Assembly (NCBI GenBank): GCA_015491735.1
Contig: WFVH01000067.1
Span: forward strand, 1-50,843
Direction of reading: 5' to 3'
DNA: 50,843 bases
Source: Gammaproteobacteria bacterium
Lineage (GTDB): Bacteria > Pseudomonadota > Gammaproteobacteria > Thiohalospirales > Thiohalospiraceae
The notes beneath the pieces were generated by a model. It saw only the letters and a list, made by a program, of their open reading frames with translations. It had not been told where the DNA came from and searched no databases. Below, in pieces: positions 34,890 through 43,925 of the stretch. Numbering within the stretch: the stretch's first letter is position 1; every line of letters begins with the position of its first letter. A program made the position numbers and the translations under genes.

Positions 34890-36607
34890 CCTTTCTCCAT
34901 GAGGGCTGCCATCTGCCGCTCAGCGGAGGGCAGCGCATCAGGAGGAACAGCGAGCAGCCGCAACGCGCCGGTCATGATTCTCGCGAAAACCGGAGCGGCC
35001 ACCTCTCCCCCATAAAAAGCTTTACCGCCAGGTTCATCGATCACCACCACCATCACCAGACGCGGATCGCTGGCCGGCGCCATGCCGGCAAACAGGGACA
35101 GATAGCGGTCCTCGGAGTAGCCACCGGCCACGGACTTCCTCACCGTGCCGGTCTTCCCGGCCACGCGGTATCCTGGAATGCGCGCCTTGACGGCCGTGCC
35201 CTCCCGGGAAACCACCCGCTCCATCATGGTGCGAACCTGGGTGAGAACCCGGTGGCTGAAGACCTGGGGTTCAGCTTCTGGGATCACATCCTGCTCACCT
35301 TCCACAACGGAGACCGGCCGCAAGCGCCCATCTCCGGCCAGCACGGTATAGGCGCGAGCCAGTTGCAGGGGAGTCACCGCCACCCCGTAACCGAAGGAAA
35401 GGGTGGCCCGCTCCAGATCACTCCAGCTATCATAATCATTGAATACGCCACTGGACTCCCCCGGAAACCCGACCCCCGCCAGCTCGCCAAAACCTACCTG
35501 ATGGAACGTCTGCCAAATCTGCTCCGGCGGGAGAGTAAGGGCGATTTTGCTGGCCCCGACATTGCTCGACTTCTGAATGACGGTCGATACATCGATCAGG
35601 CCATAGTTGCGGTTGTCCCTTACGGTATGCCCACCCACCCTGAAATAGCCGGGCGCCGTGTTGATCGGTGTTCCAGGCGTGTAGGAACCGGACTGAAGAG
35701 CGGCAGCGATAGTGAACGGTTTCATGGTTGATCCCGGCTCAAACATATCGGCGACTGCCCGGTTGCGGTAACGATCGCTACTCAGTTTCTGCCTGTTGTT
35801 TGGGTTGAACGCGGGCTGATTGACCATCGCCAGCACATTGGCGGTCCGCGCATCCAGGATCACGACGGAACCCGAACGTGCGTTATGCCGCCTGACTGCG
35901 GCCAACAACTCCCGGTAAGCCAGGTATTGAACACGCCGATCGATGGTAAGCTGCAGATCCCGGCCCGGCTGCGGCCGGCGGATGCGCTCCACATCTTCGA
36001 CGATATGCCCCAGCCGATCCTTGATTACCCGCTTGGCGCCCGATACTCCGCGCAGCCATTTGTCATAGGCAAGTTCAATCCCTTCCAGGCCGATATCGTC
36101 TACATTGGTAAAACCGAGCAGGTGGCCGGTCACCTCGCCGGCAGGGTAATACCGGCGGTATTCACGCTGCAGCGATACGCCCGCGATCTCCAGCGCCATC
36201 ACTTGGGCGGCCAGCGACGGAGCGATGCGCCGCTTGATATAGACAAAACCACGCTGCTCACGTCCTGCCATGATTTTGTGCAGCTGATTCAAGGGCATAT
36301 TCAAAAGCCCGGCCAGTTGGGGCCACTGTGATTTGGCTGTGAGAAATTCGCGGGGTTCCACCCATACAGAGTCTACCGGTGTACTGACGGCAAGCGGTTC
36401 GCCGTTCCGATCGAGGATACTTCCCCGGTGGGCGGCTATGGAGACCACCCGGAGATGGCGGGCAGTTCCCTCCTCCTGCAGAAAATCCTTGTCCAGCACC
36501 TGGAGTTCCACACCGCGCGCCATCAATACCGCCATGGCGCACCCTACCGCCACCATCACAAGCAGAATTCGCCCCCGAAGCAGGGAGTTTGTCTGGCTGG
36601 TCTTCAT
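34886..36607 (-). CDS. ftsI: septal peptidoglycan transpeptidase FtsI (PBP3)
   Basis: 573-residue class B penicillin-binding protein that cross-links septal peptidoglycan. A short cytoplasmic N-terminus and one membrane helix (LLVMVAVGCAMAVLMA) lead to the pedestal domain. The transpeptidase motifs are STMK at 293-296 (catalytic Ser293), SSN at 346-348 and KTG at 484-486. It works with FtsW and overlaps ftsL by four bases. Confidence 0.96.
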   Translation of the reverse strand: MKTSQTNSLLRGRILLVMVAVGCAMAVLMARGVELQVLDKDFLQEEGTARHLRVVSIAAHRGSILDRNGEPLAVSTPVDSVWVEPREFLTAKSQWPQLAGLLNMPLNQLHKIMAGREQRGFVYIKRRIAPSLAAQVMALEIAGVSLQREYRRYYPAGEVTGHLLGFTNVDDIGLEGIELAYDKWLRGVSGAKRVIKDRLGHIVEDVERIRRPQPGRDLQLTIDRRVQYLAYRELLAAVRRHNARSGSVVILDARTANVLAMVNQPAFNPNNRQKLSSDRYRNRAVADMFEPGSTMKPFTIAAALQSGSYTPGTPINTAPGYFRVGGHTVRDNRNYGLIDVSTVIQKSSNVGASKIALTLPPEQIWQTFHQVGFGELAGVGFPGESSGVFNDYDSWSDLERATLSFGYGVAVTPLQLARAYTVLAGDGRLRPVSVVEGEQDVIPEAEPQVFSHRVLTQVRTMMERVVSREGTAVKARIPGYRVAGKTGTVRKSVAGGYSEDRYLSLFAGMAPASDPRLVMVVVIDEPGGKAFYGGEVAAPVFARIMTGALRLLAVPPDALPSAERQMAALMEKG

Positions 36608-36873
36608 GGCTTCACAAACACGACCGCGCCGACGGGTGGCATGATCATATCCAGTTTACTTCGCGCTATCCCTTCCACCCGCGCGTTTGTACCCCAGGTG
36701 CTCTGTTCCAGCTGCAGCTGTCCCCACTCCACGTTTCTCTCATCCCGGATTTTTTGCAGGGTTTGCAGCTCCACGAACAGTTTTCTCGTCTGATATTTGG
36801 CGTAGACCACGCCCAATGCGCTACCCATCACTGCGATCGCCAGCATGACTACCAACAAGCCGCGGCCACTCAT
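36604..36873 (-). CDS. ftsL: cell division protein FtsL
   Basis: 89-residue bitopic membrane protein. One N-terminal helix (LLVVMLAIAVMGSALGVVYA) is followed by a periplasmic coiled coil (KYQTRKLFVELQTLQKIRDERNVEW), which pairs with FtsB and contacts FtsQ. Identified by size, topology and its place between rsmH and ftsI, with overlaps on both sides. Confidence 0.93.
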   Translation of the reverse strand: MSGRGLLVVMLAIAVMGSALGVVYAKYQTRKLFVELQTLQKIRDERNVEWGQLQLEQSTWGTNARVEGIARSKLDMIMPPVGAVVFVKP

Positions 36874-37805
36874 CCCAATCGCTCCGCGATTCGGAGTACG
36901 GCGCTCCGGGCGCGGGGGTTGTCCGCCACTTCAGCAGGAGCCGCCCGGCAGGCCTTCCCAACCAACCGCAAACGGGGCTGTAACTGTGCCTGGGTAACCG
37001 GCAAATCCGGTGGGTACCCATCCCCCCTCATCTGTTCGCGCATGAATCGCTTCACTATCCGGTCTTCCAGCGAATGGAAACTGAGTACTGCCAGCCGTCC
37101 ACCGGGAGCCAGTACCTGTAAAGCCTGTGGAAGCATCCTGCGCAGTTCACTCAGCTCCTGGTTCAGATAGATCCGGATAGCCTGGAAGCTCCGCGTTGCC
37201 GGATCCTTGCCCGGTTCCCGGCGCGGGATGCTGTCTGCGACAAGCTTGGCGAGCTGTGCCGTACGAACCACCGGCGTGCCGGAACGGGCCGCAACGATAC
37301 TGCGGGCAATACGCCGGGAGTAGCGCTCCTCTCCATACTCCCGCAGTACGCGGGCAATCTCCTTCTCCTCCGCCGTTGCCAACCATTGGGCGGCGGTCAT
37401 GCCGGTTGCAGGATCCATCCGCATATCCAATGGCCCATCCCGGCGAAAACTGAACCCCCGATCGGCGTCATCCAGTTGCGGCGACGAAACCCCCAGATCC
37501 AGTAATATCCCGTTGACCTTTCCGAGCCAGCCGCATTGCCGCGCCACTTCGTTCAGCATCGTGAAAGAGCCTTGCCGTATGGAAAAACGCCGCTCCTCCC
37601 CGAAACGCTCTTTCGCCACCCGGATAGCCTCCGGATCCTTGTCAATAGCCAGCAGCCGCCCTTTCGGCCCCAGTTTTTGCAATATCATGCCCGCATGCCC
37701 CCCCCGGCCGAACGTGGCATCAATGTAGTTACCGTCTGTCTGGATGTTCAAGCCATCCAGTACCTCATCCAGCAATACCGGATGATGTCCAAAACCATTC
37801 CTCAT
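36870..37805 (-). CDS. rsmH: 16S rRNA (cytosine(1402)-N4)-methyltransferase
   Basis: 311-residue SAM-dependent methyltransferase (MraW) that modifies C1402 in the ribosomal decoding centre. It starts with HHPVLLDEVLDGL, has the SAM-binding YIDATFGRGGHAG and DLGVSSPQLDDADRGFSFR, and ends with LSFHSLEDRIVKRFM. The other methylation of the same base is made by RsmI, also encoded in this window at 39102-39998. It starts 3 bases after the mraZ stop. Confidence 0.97.
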   Translation of the reverse strand: MRNGFGHHPVLLDEVLDGLNIQTDGNYIDATFGRGGHAGMILQKLGPKGRLLAIDKDPEAIRVAKERFGEERRFSIRQGSFTMLNEVARQCGWLGKVNGILLDLGVSSPQLDDADRGFSFRRDGPLDMRMDPATGMTAAQWLATAEEKEIARVLREYGEERYSRRIARSIVAARSGTPVVRTAQLAKLVADSIPRREPGKDPATRSFQAIRIYLNQELSELRRMLPQALQVLAPGGRLAVLSFHSLEDRIVKRFMREQMRGDGYPPDLPVTQAQLQPRLRLVGKACRAAPAEVADNPRARSAVLRIAERLG

Positions 37806-37808
37806 ATA

Positions 37809-38258
37809 TCAAAGAGACAGCGTTTCCAGGTCGGCAGCCAGCTCGCTGTCATCCTCCGCCAGCCACTGCTCCCGGCACTCACTCCAACGAAGTTCGTCCC
37901 ACAATTCAAACTTGTTGCCCTGCCCCACCAGCATCACCCGTTTTTCCAAACCGACAAACTTGCGCAACAAGGGCTGCAGCAGTACCCGGCCAGCACCGTC
38001 CATCTCCACTTCCGTTGCGTGACCCAGCAACAGGCGTTGAAGTTTCCGGGTCTGTTTGTTGAGCGCGGGCAAACGCACCAGCTTTCGCTCTATCACTTCC
38101 CATTCAGGCTGGGGATACAGCAGCAAACAGGGATCATTCGGATCCACTGTAACGACCAGTTGACGGTCACCGTTATCCTGTAGCTGCTCACGATACTTGG
38201 TAGGGATAGCCATCCGCCCTTTACCGTCCAGCGTGAGCGCGTTCAGTCCCCGTAACAA
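37809..38258 (-). CDS. mraZ: transcriptional regulator MraZ
   Basis: 149-residue DNA-binding protein with two AbrB-like swapped-hairpin domains, each with the DxxGR pattern ([13 protein letters not shown] and [14 protein letters not shown]). It represses the dcw operon by binding repeats ahead of the operon. The start codon is TTG at 38258, supported by AAGGGGA about 8 bases upstream and by the conserved MLRG-type N-terminus. First gene of the cluster. Confidence 0.95.
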   Translation of the reverse strand: MLRGLNALTLDGKGRMAIPTKYREQLQDNGDRQLVVTVDPNDPCLLLYPQPEWEVIERKLVRLPALNKQTRKLQRLLLGHATEVEMDGAGRVLLQPLLRKFVGLEKRVMLVGQGNKFELWDELRWSECREQWLAEDDSELAADLETLSL

Positions 38259-38290
38259 ATTTTGTTCCCCTTAGTCTGAATCGATACGGA

Positions 38291-38315
38291 TCCATTTTCT
38301 CCCACTTTGATCCAC
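38291..38315 (-). promoter_or_regulatory. MraZ operator: three direct repeats
   Basis: On the minus strand the boxes GTGGA (38315-38311), GTGGG (38305-38301) and ATGGA (38295-38291) recur every 10 bp with A/T-rich 5-base spacers. This matches the known arrangement of MraZ boxes. They lie just after the predicted transcription start and before the mraZ start codon, so bound MraZ would block its own operon. Confidence 0.75.
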
Positions 38316-38334
38316 TTTGTTACTCCTTTGTCAC

Positions 38335-38363
38335 ACTATAGGAGCACAAACCATTCAGGTCAA
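38335..38363 (-). promoter_or_regulatory. promoter of the dcw operon (Pmra), sigma-70 type
   Basis: On the minus strand TTGACC (38363-38358) and TATAGT (38340-38335) are separated by exactly 17 bases, giving a start near 38328, about 70 bases ahead of the mraZ start codon and just before the MraZ boxes. Confidence 0.75.
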
Positions 38364-38711
38364 GAGAAAATCAGCAGGAAAAAGCAAAAAATCTTGCTTT
38401 GCACACAAAGACTTAGCTGACCAGAGAGTCTCGATGGGGGACACGCGGACAGGCAAAAAATTGGCGGTGTTTAAAAACAGAAAGTTAGTGATAAAAGGTG
38501 CAGTAGAATCTAGAGAAGTTTCTTCAACAGGCGATTGCGGTGAAACCGGCGGGGAAAAAAGATTTTTCGGCTTCCGAGACGAGCGGCCGGGCAGACAGTA
38601 CAGAAAAAAGGCGCCCGTTACCTCTTGCCGACCTGGGCCGGTACGGTACCCATTGCTGTTCGATAGCCAGTAAACAGCGCGATCTTTCGCGGCAAACATT
38701 CACACAAGGAA
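38364..38711. other. AT-rich intergenic region between dcw promoter and rnpB
   Basis: I see no convincing gene here; open frames on both strands lack ribosome binding sites and recognisable content. A small hairpin with 7-bp arms (38381-38387 and 38394-38400) is followed on the minus strand by a T-run and could be a weak terminator. A run of six A at about 38605 (T on the minus strand) behind a GC-rich patch is another possible end for the rnpB transcript. Confidence 0.4.
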
Positions 38712-39076
38712 AGCGAGAGCCAGCCGATAAGCCGGGTTCTGTCTCGGACAGTCATTCATCTAGGATACACGTCACCATGCACCTCAAGCAACCTACCCGG
38801 GAACTGCGCGGGCCACGCATCGCAAAGCTCGTTCCCCTATTTGGTCTTGCTCCAGGCGGGGTTTACCCTGCCACCGGTGTTACCACCGGCGCGGTGCGCT
38901 CTTACCGCACCATTTCACCCTTACCGGCACCAATCAAAGATGCTTAGGCGGTATCTTTTCTGTGGCACTTTCCGTAGGCTCTCGCCCCCCAGGGGTTACC
39001 TGGCGCCTCGCCCTCTGGAGCCCGGACTTTCCTCCCTGCCCTTGCGGACACAGCGACTGCCTGGCCGACTCTCCTT
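38712..39076 (-). ncRNA. rnpB: RNase P RNA
   Basis: Catalytic RNA of ribonuclease P, which trims tRNA 5' ends. On the minus strand the 5' part contains the universally conserved GAGGAAAGTCCGGGCTCC (39034-39017), the middle has CAGGGTAAACCC, and the 3' end has ACAGAACCCGGCTTATCGG. The ends GGAGAGTCGGCCAG and CTGGCTCTC pair as the P1 helix, which fixes the boundaries within a few bases. Type A by its length and parts. Its place between mraZ and rsmI is known from other gammaproteobacteria. Confidence 0.95.
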
Positions 39077-39080
39077 CGCT

Positions 39081-39086
39081 ATTATA
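39081..39086 (-). promoter_or_regulatory. -10 box of the rnpB promoter
   Basis: A perfect TATAAT on the minus strand, about 7 bases before the RNA start. The -35 region, 17 bases upstream (ATCAAT), is weak and overlaps the last codons and stop of rsmI. Confidence 0.6.
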
Positions 39087-39101
39087 GCGCAGAAAACCGG
39101 A

Positions 39102-39998
39102 TCATTGATCTTTTTCATCAAGGCTGCCTGTATCTGCACGCCGATTCTGTCCAAGCAGGTGGCGATATAACCGGCTCTTCTTTTCACCGGTGATTTTCGC
39201 CGCCAGCGCCGCCGCCTGTCCGGGGGGTAGCTCCAAGGACAGGATCTCCGCCACTCTTGACGCCTCGGCAGCGGGTTCCCGGGTAGTCGCTTGTTTCTGC
39301 GCTCCCTCCACGAGCAGCACAAATTCGCCACGGCGCTGATTATCGTCCGCGGCTATCCACAGGAGCAGATTTTCCAGAGAGTCACTATGGATGGTTTCAA
39401 AGGTTTTGGTCAGCTCACGGGCAACGACGCCCCGCCGTTCGCCACCAAAAACGGTTTTCATCTGTTGCAGCGCAGCGGTGATACGGTGAGGGGATTCATA
39501 AAATACCAGGGTTCGTGACTCACTGTTCAGCTCTTGCAACCGTTTCCTTCGGGCGCCGGATTTGGCCGGCAGAAACCCCTCGAAACAGAACCTGTCGACA
39601 GGTATCCCCGCCACTGACAAAGCGGCTAGAACAGCGCTTGGCCCGGGTACCGGGACCACGGGCAACCCCCGTTCACGCGCCGTTTTCACCAAACCAAAGC
39701 CGGGATCGCTGATCAACGGCGTTCCTGCGTCGGATATCAAAGCAATGGCGTCCCCTCTCTCCAATCGCTCTATCAGCTTTGGCGTCCGCTGCCGTTCATT
39801 GTGGTCATGCAAGGCAATACAGGGCGTTTTGATACCATAGTGCTGCAGCAAGCGCATGCTGTGACGTGTATCTTCGGTCGCAATGAGTTGCACCTCCGCT
39901 AATATGGCGACGGCCCGGTACGTGATATCGGCGAGATTACCGATAGGGGTGGCTACCACGTAGAGCGTACCTGGCAAGGGGATGGTCTCGGAAGTCAT
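39102..39998 (-). CDS. rsmI: 16S rRNA (cytidine(1402)-2'-O)-methyltransferase
   Basis: 298-residue tetrapyrrole-methylase-fold enzyme that methylates the ribose of C1402. The N-terminal TLYVVATPIGNLADITYRA, IATEDTRHSMRLL, LISDAGTPLISDPGF and PVPGPSAVLAALSVAGIP blocks are diagnostic, and VFYESPHRI appears in the second half. It diverges from lpoA across about 106 bp, as in E. coli. Its 3' end runs into the rnpB promoter. Confidence 0.96.
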   Translation of the reverse strand: MTSETIPLPGTLYVVATPIGNLADITYRAVAILAEVQLIATEDTRHSMRLLQHYGIKTPCIALHDHNERQRTPKLIERLERGDAIALISDAGTPLISDPGFGLVKTARERGLPVVPVPGPSAVLAALSVAGIPVDRFCFEGFLPAKSGARRKRLQELNSESRTLVFYESPHRITAALQQMKTVFGGERRGVVARELTKTFETIHSDSLENLLLWIAADDNQRRGEFVLLVEGAQKQATTREPAAEASRVAEILSLELPPGQAAALAAKITGEKKSRLYRHLLGQNRRADTGSLDEKDQ

Positions 39999-40104
39999 TC
40001 TTGCTTACAATGGGCGAGCGATGGATTTCAACCCGGCATAACAACGCCATCGGGCTAACAACAACTATTTTGTCGCCAATTTAACAAGTTATCGTATTCA
40101 AGTC

Positions 40105-42012
40105 ATGCCGAATTACTATATTGCCTTCTCATTTCTCCTTGTTGTGCTGGGACTGAGCTCCTGCGCAACGACACCCCCACCCCTGTCACAGCCGGAGCAG
40201 GCCGACCCGGTTACTCCAGCCGAAACGGTAGCAGAGCGCCAGCGTTACTTTGAATTGGCCCGTGAATATATCCAGCTCGCCACCAAATCTTCTGCTCCTG
40301 CGCGGCAAGATTACCAGTTGAGAGCCGCCAACATCCTGGCACTGGGCAGTTTCACCTGGCATGCCCGGCAAATTCTCGAGGCTATTCCTGAAGCCTCGCT
40401 GAATGCATCTCAGCGACTGCGCAGACGTTTGACAAGCGCCTATATTGCGATTCTCGAACGCAAACCCGGGGAAACGCTGCAACTCCTTGCCTCCCCACTC
40501 CCCGCAGGCACAGCGGCTGACAGACAAGCGGATTACCACCGTTTGCGGGCTACCGCTTTCGCCATGGAAGGAAAACATCTGCTCAGCGCCCGGGAGAGGG
40601 TCGCACTGGAGCATTTGCTCACCGGATCCGATGCCATTGACAACAATCACCAGGCGATTTGGCAGTCACTGTCCAAAACCGATAAACAGGCACTCGATGA
40701 TACAAGAAACCTGCCGCTCCCCATTGAACTGAGAGGCTGGATTGAGCTGATGCGAATCTCCAAGGCCGTCCGCTTCAATCCTCTCCAAATGCGCAAGCAG
40801 CTGGATCAGTGGCGGACGAAATACCCCAATCATCCGGCCGGAGGCGCAATCCTGAACGCGCTGTACGACCAGAGCAGCCAGGCAGTCGCCCTGCAGCCGG
40901 CAACCATCGCACTGCTTTTACCGCTAAGCGGAAATCTGAAACCAGCCGGGGAGGCGGTACAAAACGGCTTTATCGCCGCTTACTATGCGGGTAATCAGCC
41001 GGAGCAGGGTCGCCAGCAGTCGATACGGATCTATGATTCAAACGGCGCGGCTGATATCCACGCAGTATATCAGCAGGCAGTAGCCGATGGCGCCGAGCTG
41101 ATTGTCGGTCCGCTGAGCAAAACACATCTTGCCCGGCTAGCGAGTTCGGGGGCCATCTCCATCCCAACGCTGGCCCTGAATTATCTGGATTCCAATCATC
41201 ATCCGGATCTGACCGGAAACCTGTTCCAGCTCGGGCTCGCTCCTGAAGACGAAGCGCGGCAGGCTGCAAGACGCATGTGGGCAGATGGGCATAACCGGGT
41301 TGGCGTCATCTACCCTGATATCCCTTGGGGAGAGCGGGTAGCCAACGCCTTCATTTCCGAGTGGGAGAAGAACGGCAGCCAGATCGTGGCTGTTCAGACG
41401 TATGACAACGGTGGACAGGACTTCTCTACCCCCGTTGCCCGGATGCTCAAAACCGCAGTAGACAGCATGCCAGCCATCGACGCGGTTCCAAGCACCGTCG
41501 TCCCGGAAGACGAAGAGGAAAATACGGAAACCGAACCACCCATCGGGGTCGATGCTGTATTCATGGCGGGGTACCCGGCCCAGTTGCGTCAACTCCGCCC
41601 GCAGATGCGCTTCCACGACGCTGGAGAGATACCGATCTACTCGACATCGAACGCCTACACGGGCAAACCGGATCCATCGAAAGATAGCGACCTGAATAAC
41701 ATCCTGTTTTGTGATATGCCCTGGATTCTGGATATTGACAACGGCAACAGGAAACTGAGAAAGCGCGTTAGAAAAGGTTTTTCCATTTCGCGTGGCTCCC
41801 AGATCGACCGCCTGTACGCACTGGGTGTCGATGCCTATAATGTCATTCCGGTACTGGCTTCATTGCAGAGTCAACCTTATGAGCGCTTTGCTGGAGAAAC
41901 CGGCATGCTGATGATGGATGAAAACGGCCGCCTTCACCGGCAGCTATTGTGGGCCCTATTTGAGCGTGGTATTCCCCGCCTTTTACCGGCATCTGCTACC
42001 CTCACCGAATGA
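40105..42012 (+). CDS. lpoA: penicillin-binding protein activator LpoA
   Basis: 635-residue outer-membrane lipoprotein (lipobox LGLSSCA, Cys20) that activates a bifunctional peptidoglycan synthase (PBP1a). The N-terminal half is a helical TPR-like domain (about residues 40-260). The C-terminal half resembles a periplasmic binding-protein fold (IALLLPLSGNLKPAGEAVQNGF, LIVGPLSKTHLARL, RVGVIYPDIPWGERVANAF, VDAVFMAGYPAQLRQLRPQMRF). It lies opposite rsmI and overlaps yraN, the usual arrangement. The start ATG has no strong ribosome binding site. Confidence 0.93.
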   Translation: MPNYYIAFSFLLVVLGLSSCATTPPPLSQPEQADPVTPAETVAERQRYFELAREYIQLATKSSAPARQDYQLRAANILALGSFTWHARQILEAIPEASLNASQRLRRRLTSAYIAILERKPGETLQLLASPLPAGTAADRQADYHRLRATAFAMEGKHLLSARERVALEHLLTGSDAIDNNHQAIWQSLSKTDKQALDDTRNLPLPIELRGWIELMRISKAVRFNPLQMRKQLDQWRTKYPNHPAGGAILNALYDQSSQAVALQPATIALLLPLSGNLKPAGEAVQNGFIAAYYAGNQPEQGRQQSIRIYDSNGAADIHAVYQQAVADGAELIVGPLSKTHLARLASSGAISIPTLALNYLDSNHHPDLTGNLFQLGLAPEDEARQAARRMWADGHNRVGVIYPDIPWGERVANAFISEWEKNGSQIVAVQTYDNGGQDFSTPVARMLKTAVDSMPAIDAVPSTVVPEDEEENTETEPPIGVDAVFMAGYPAQLRQLRPQMRFHDAGEIPIYSTSNAYTGKPDPSKDSDLNNILFCDMPWILDIDNGNRKLRKRVRKGFSISRGSQIDRLYALGVDAYNVIPVLASLQSQPYERFAGETGMLMMDENGRLHRQLLWALFERGIPRLLPASATLTE

Positions 42013-42365
42013 GTTCGGCAAGCCTGAAGCAGGGACAACTGGCCGAAGAGCGCGCCTGCAGCTATCTGCAATCGAAGGGGTTGGCGCTATATACCACCAA
42101 CTACCGCTGCCGATACGGTGAAATCGACCTGATAATGGGAGACAACGGTACGCTGGTGTTCATCGAAGTCCGTTACCGCTCCCGCAGCCGGTTCGGCTCC
42201 GGAGCCGAAACAGTGGACTCCCGCAAACAGGCCCGAATTATCGCAGCCGCAGGCCATTACCTGCAAACCAATCCGCGGCAAGCAAACCGCCCCGCCCGGT
42301 TTGATGTCATCACCCTGCAGCCGGCATGCAATATCCGGTGGATAAAAGATGCCTTTCGAACCTGA
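42009..42365 (+). CDS. yraN: UPF0102 family protein YraN (putative endonuclease)
   Basis: 118-residue protein of the UPF0102 family with a restriction-endonuclease-like fold. The core GEIDLIMGDNGTLVFIEVRYRSRSRFG holds the Asp and E-x-R/K residues of the site, and QARIIAAAGHYL follows. The role is unknown. Its ATG overlaps the lpoA stop (ATGA), and its end overlaps the next gene by 17 bases, so the three are co-transcribed. Confidence 0.92.
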   Translation: MSSASLKQGQLAEERACSYLQSKGLALYTTNYRCRYGEIDLIMGDNGTLVFIEVRYRSRSRFGSGAETVDSRKQARIIAAAGHYLQTNPRQANRPARFDVITLQPACNIRWIKDAFRT

Positions 42366-43755
42366 GCACGCCGATCATCATCTACCTTCACCGTTTCTCG
42401 AACAGTTGGCGCGCGCACTTCGCCACGGCAAACTGCTTACCGATCCGGCCGACACCTGGGTGTACGGCTACGATAACAGCCGCCGCCAGGTACCCCCTTC
42501 CGCCGTAGCGCTCCCCACCTCCCACCGGGAGGTGAGAGATATCATCCGTCTATGTAACCGGTTTTCTGTTCCACTGACACCAAGAGGCCGGGCAACAGGA
42601 ACCCCGGGAGGAGCCGTTCCCCTGTATCATGGCGTTGTACTTTCTTGTGAACGGATGGACCGCGTTCTGCACTACGCTCCTGAAGATCGTTACATACAGG
42701 TAGAACCGGGCGTCATCAATGCCGCTGTGCAGGATAAAGCCGGGCAAGACGGTTTTTTCTGGGCTCCCGATCCAACCAGCGCCGCTTTTTGCACCGTGGG
42801 CGGAAATCTGGCCTATAACTCCGCCGGCCCACGTGCCGTCAAGTACGGAACGCCGCGGGAAAATGTTCTCGGCTTGCGTGCTGTCACGGGAGCCGGCGAA
42901 GAGATCCGCACCGGCGTCCGCACCAGCAAGGGGGTCGTTGGTTATGACTTGACACGGCTTATCGTCGGTTCTGAGGGGACACTGGCGATCATTACCGAAG
43001 CCACGCTTAAACTGCTTCCGCTGGCGCAAACCAAGCGCACCATGCGCGCCATTTATCAGGACATCCGGTCAGCTGCCGCAGCAGTATCGCGTATCATGGC
43101 GCAACCGATTACACCCTCGGCACTGGAGTTCATTGATGCCAATGCCCTCAACATGATCCGCAATCACAGCAACATCGCCATGCCGGCAGACGCCGGCGCC
43201 CTGTTAATGATAGAAGTGGATGGAATAGAGGCCGGTATCGATGCCGCCAGCGAATTGGTGACCAACGCTGCCAGCGGAACGGGACTCATAGAGTTCATGA
43301 CAGCGCGCAACCACCAGGAAACTGCCTCACTATGGGCAATGCGGAAAGCACTGTCTCCCGCCCTGCGCACCGTGGCGCCGAAAAAGATAAATGAAGACGT
43401 GGTAGTACCCGTATCGCGGATGGCGGAACTTGTCACAGGGCTGGATCAACTCGCGCGGAAGTTCGATATCACCATTATCAATTTTGGGCACGCAGGAAAT
43501 GGCAACATCCATGTCAATCTGCTGATCGATCCGGCGGATCAGCAACAACTCACGCGCGCCAAATCCTGTCTCGATGAGATATTCGATCTCGTGTTAAAAG
43601 TTGACGGTACGTTATCCGGAGAGCATGGGATTGGGGTCGATAAAAGAGCATTCATTACCAAAGAGATATCCCCTGCCACGTTGACGCTGATGAAACAGAT
43701 CAAAAAACAGTTCGACCCAGGCGGCATTCTCAATCCGGGCAAGTTATTTCCCTAA
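42349..43755 (+). CDS. FAD-linked 2-hydroxyacid dehydrogenase, GlcD-like
   Basis: 468-residue flavoprotein of the GlcD/D-lactate dehydrogenase type. The FAD-binding (PCMH) domain covers about residues 40-220 (VPLTPRGRATGTPGGAVPL, CTVGGNLAYNSAGPRAVKYG, GYDLTRLIVGSEGTLAIITEATLKL). The C-terminal cap domain has INFGHAGNGNIHVNLL, DGTLSGEHGIGVDKRAF and FDPGGILNPGKLFP. It probably oxidises glycolate or D-lactate and passes electrons to a GlcF-like Fe-S protein; a candidate partner is encoded at 49113-50372. No glcE is present. Confidence 0.88.
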   Translation: MPFEPEHADHHLPSPFLEQLARALRHGKLLTDPADTWVYGYDNSRRQVPPSAVALPTSHREVRDIIRLCNRFSVPLTPRGRATGTPGGAVPLYHGVVLSCERMDRVLHYAPEDRYIQVEPGVINAAVQDKAGQDGFFWAPDPTSAAFCTVGGNLAYNSAGPRAVKYGTPRENVLGLRAVTGAGEEIRTGVRTSKGVVGYDLTRLIVGSEGTLAIITEATLKLLPLAQTKRTMRAIYQDIRSAAAAVSRIMAQPITPSALEFIDANALNMIRNHSNIAMPADAGALLMIEVDGIEAGIDAASELVTNAASGTGLIEFMTARNHQETASLWAMRKALSPALRTVAPKKINEDVVVPVSRMAELVTGLDQLARKFDITIINFGHAGNGNIHVNLLIDPADQQQLTRAKSCLDEIFDLVLKVDGTLSGEHGIGVDKRAFITKEISPATLTLMKQIKKQFDPGGILNPGKLFP

Positions 43756-43814
43756 TCGGAAAAAGGGAAGAGCCGCTATTTCAATAACTACCCAGCAGGC
43801 AACAGAATCTGAAA

Positions 43815-43925
43815 GGAACTGCTCGGCTTGCCCCTGAAATCCACCATTTCTGTGCTGAAAAATGGCACGGATCCAACTTGTAAGCGCAACTCGAACTGAC
43901 GGTTAGAGGGAAGCTGGGCAGTTCC
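43815..43925 (+). repeat. diverged short member of the MITE family
   Basis: 111-bp palindromic element with ends GGAACTGCTCGGC and GCTGGGCAGTTCC. Inside it the block CCCCTGAAATCC-CCATTTCTG-GCTGAAAAATGG matches the 152-bp elements near the window start. It corresponds to their core and lacks the extra 31-bp tail. No target duplication is left. It ends directly against the stop codon of sspB. Confidence 0.65.

Noticed and set aside
38317-38673. 118-codon open frame on the plus strand next to rnpB
   Set aside because: It starts within the dcw promoter, lacks a ribosome binding site and has a Lys/Arg-rich product without family likeness.
38540-39170. Open frames running through the RNase P RNA region
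   Set aside because: The region is a structural RNA with conserved RNase P motifs; the frames are incidental.
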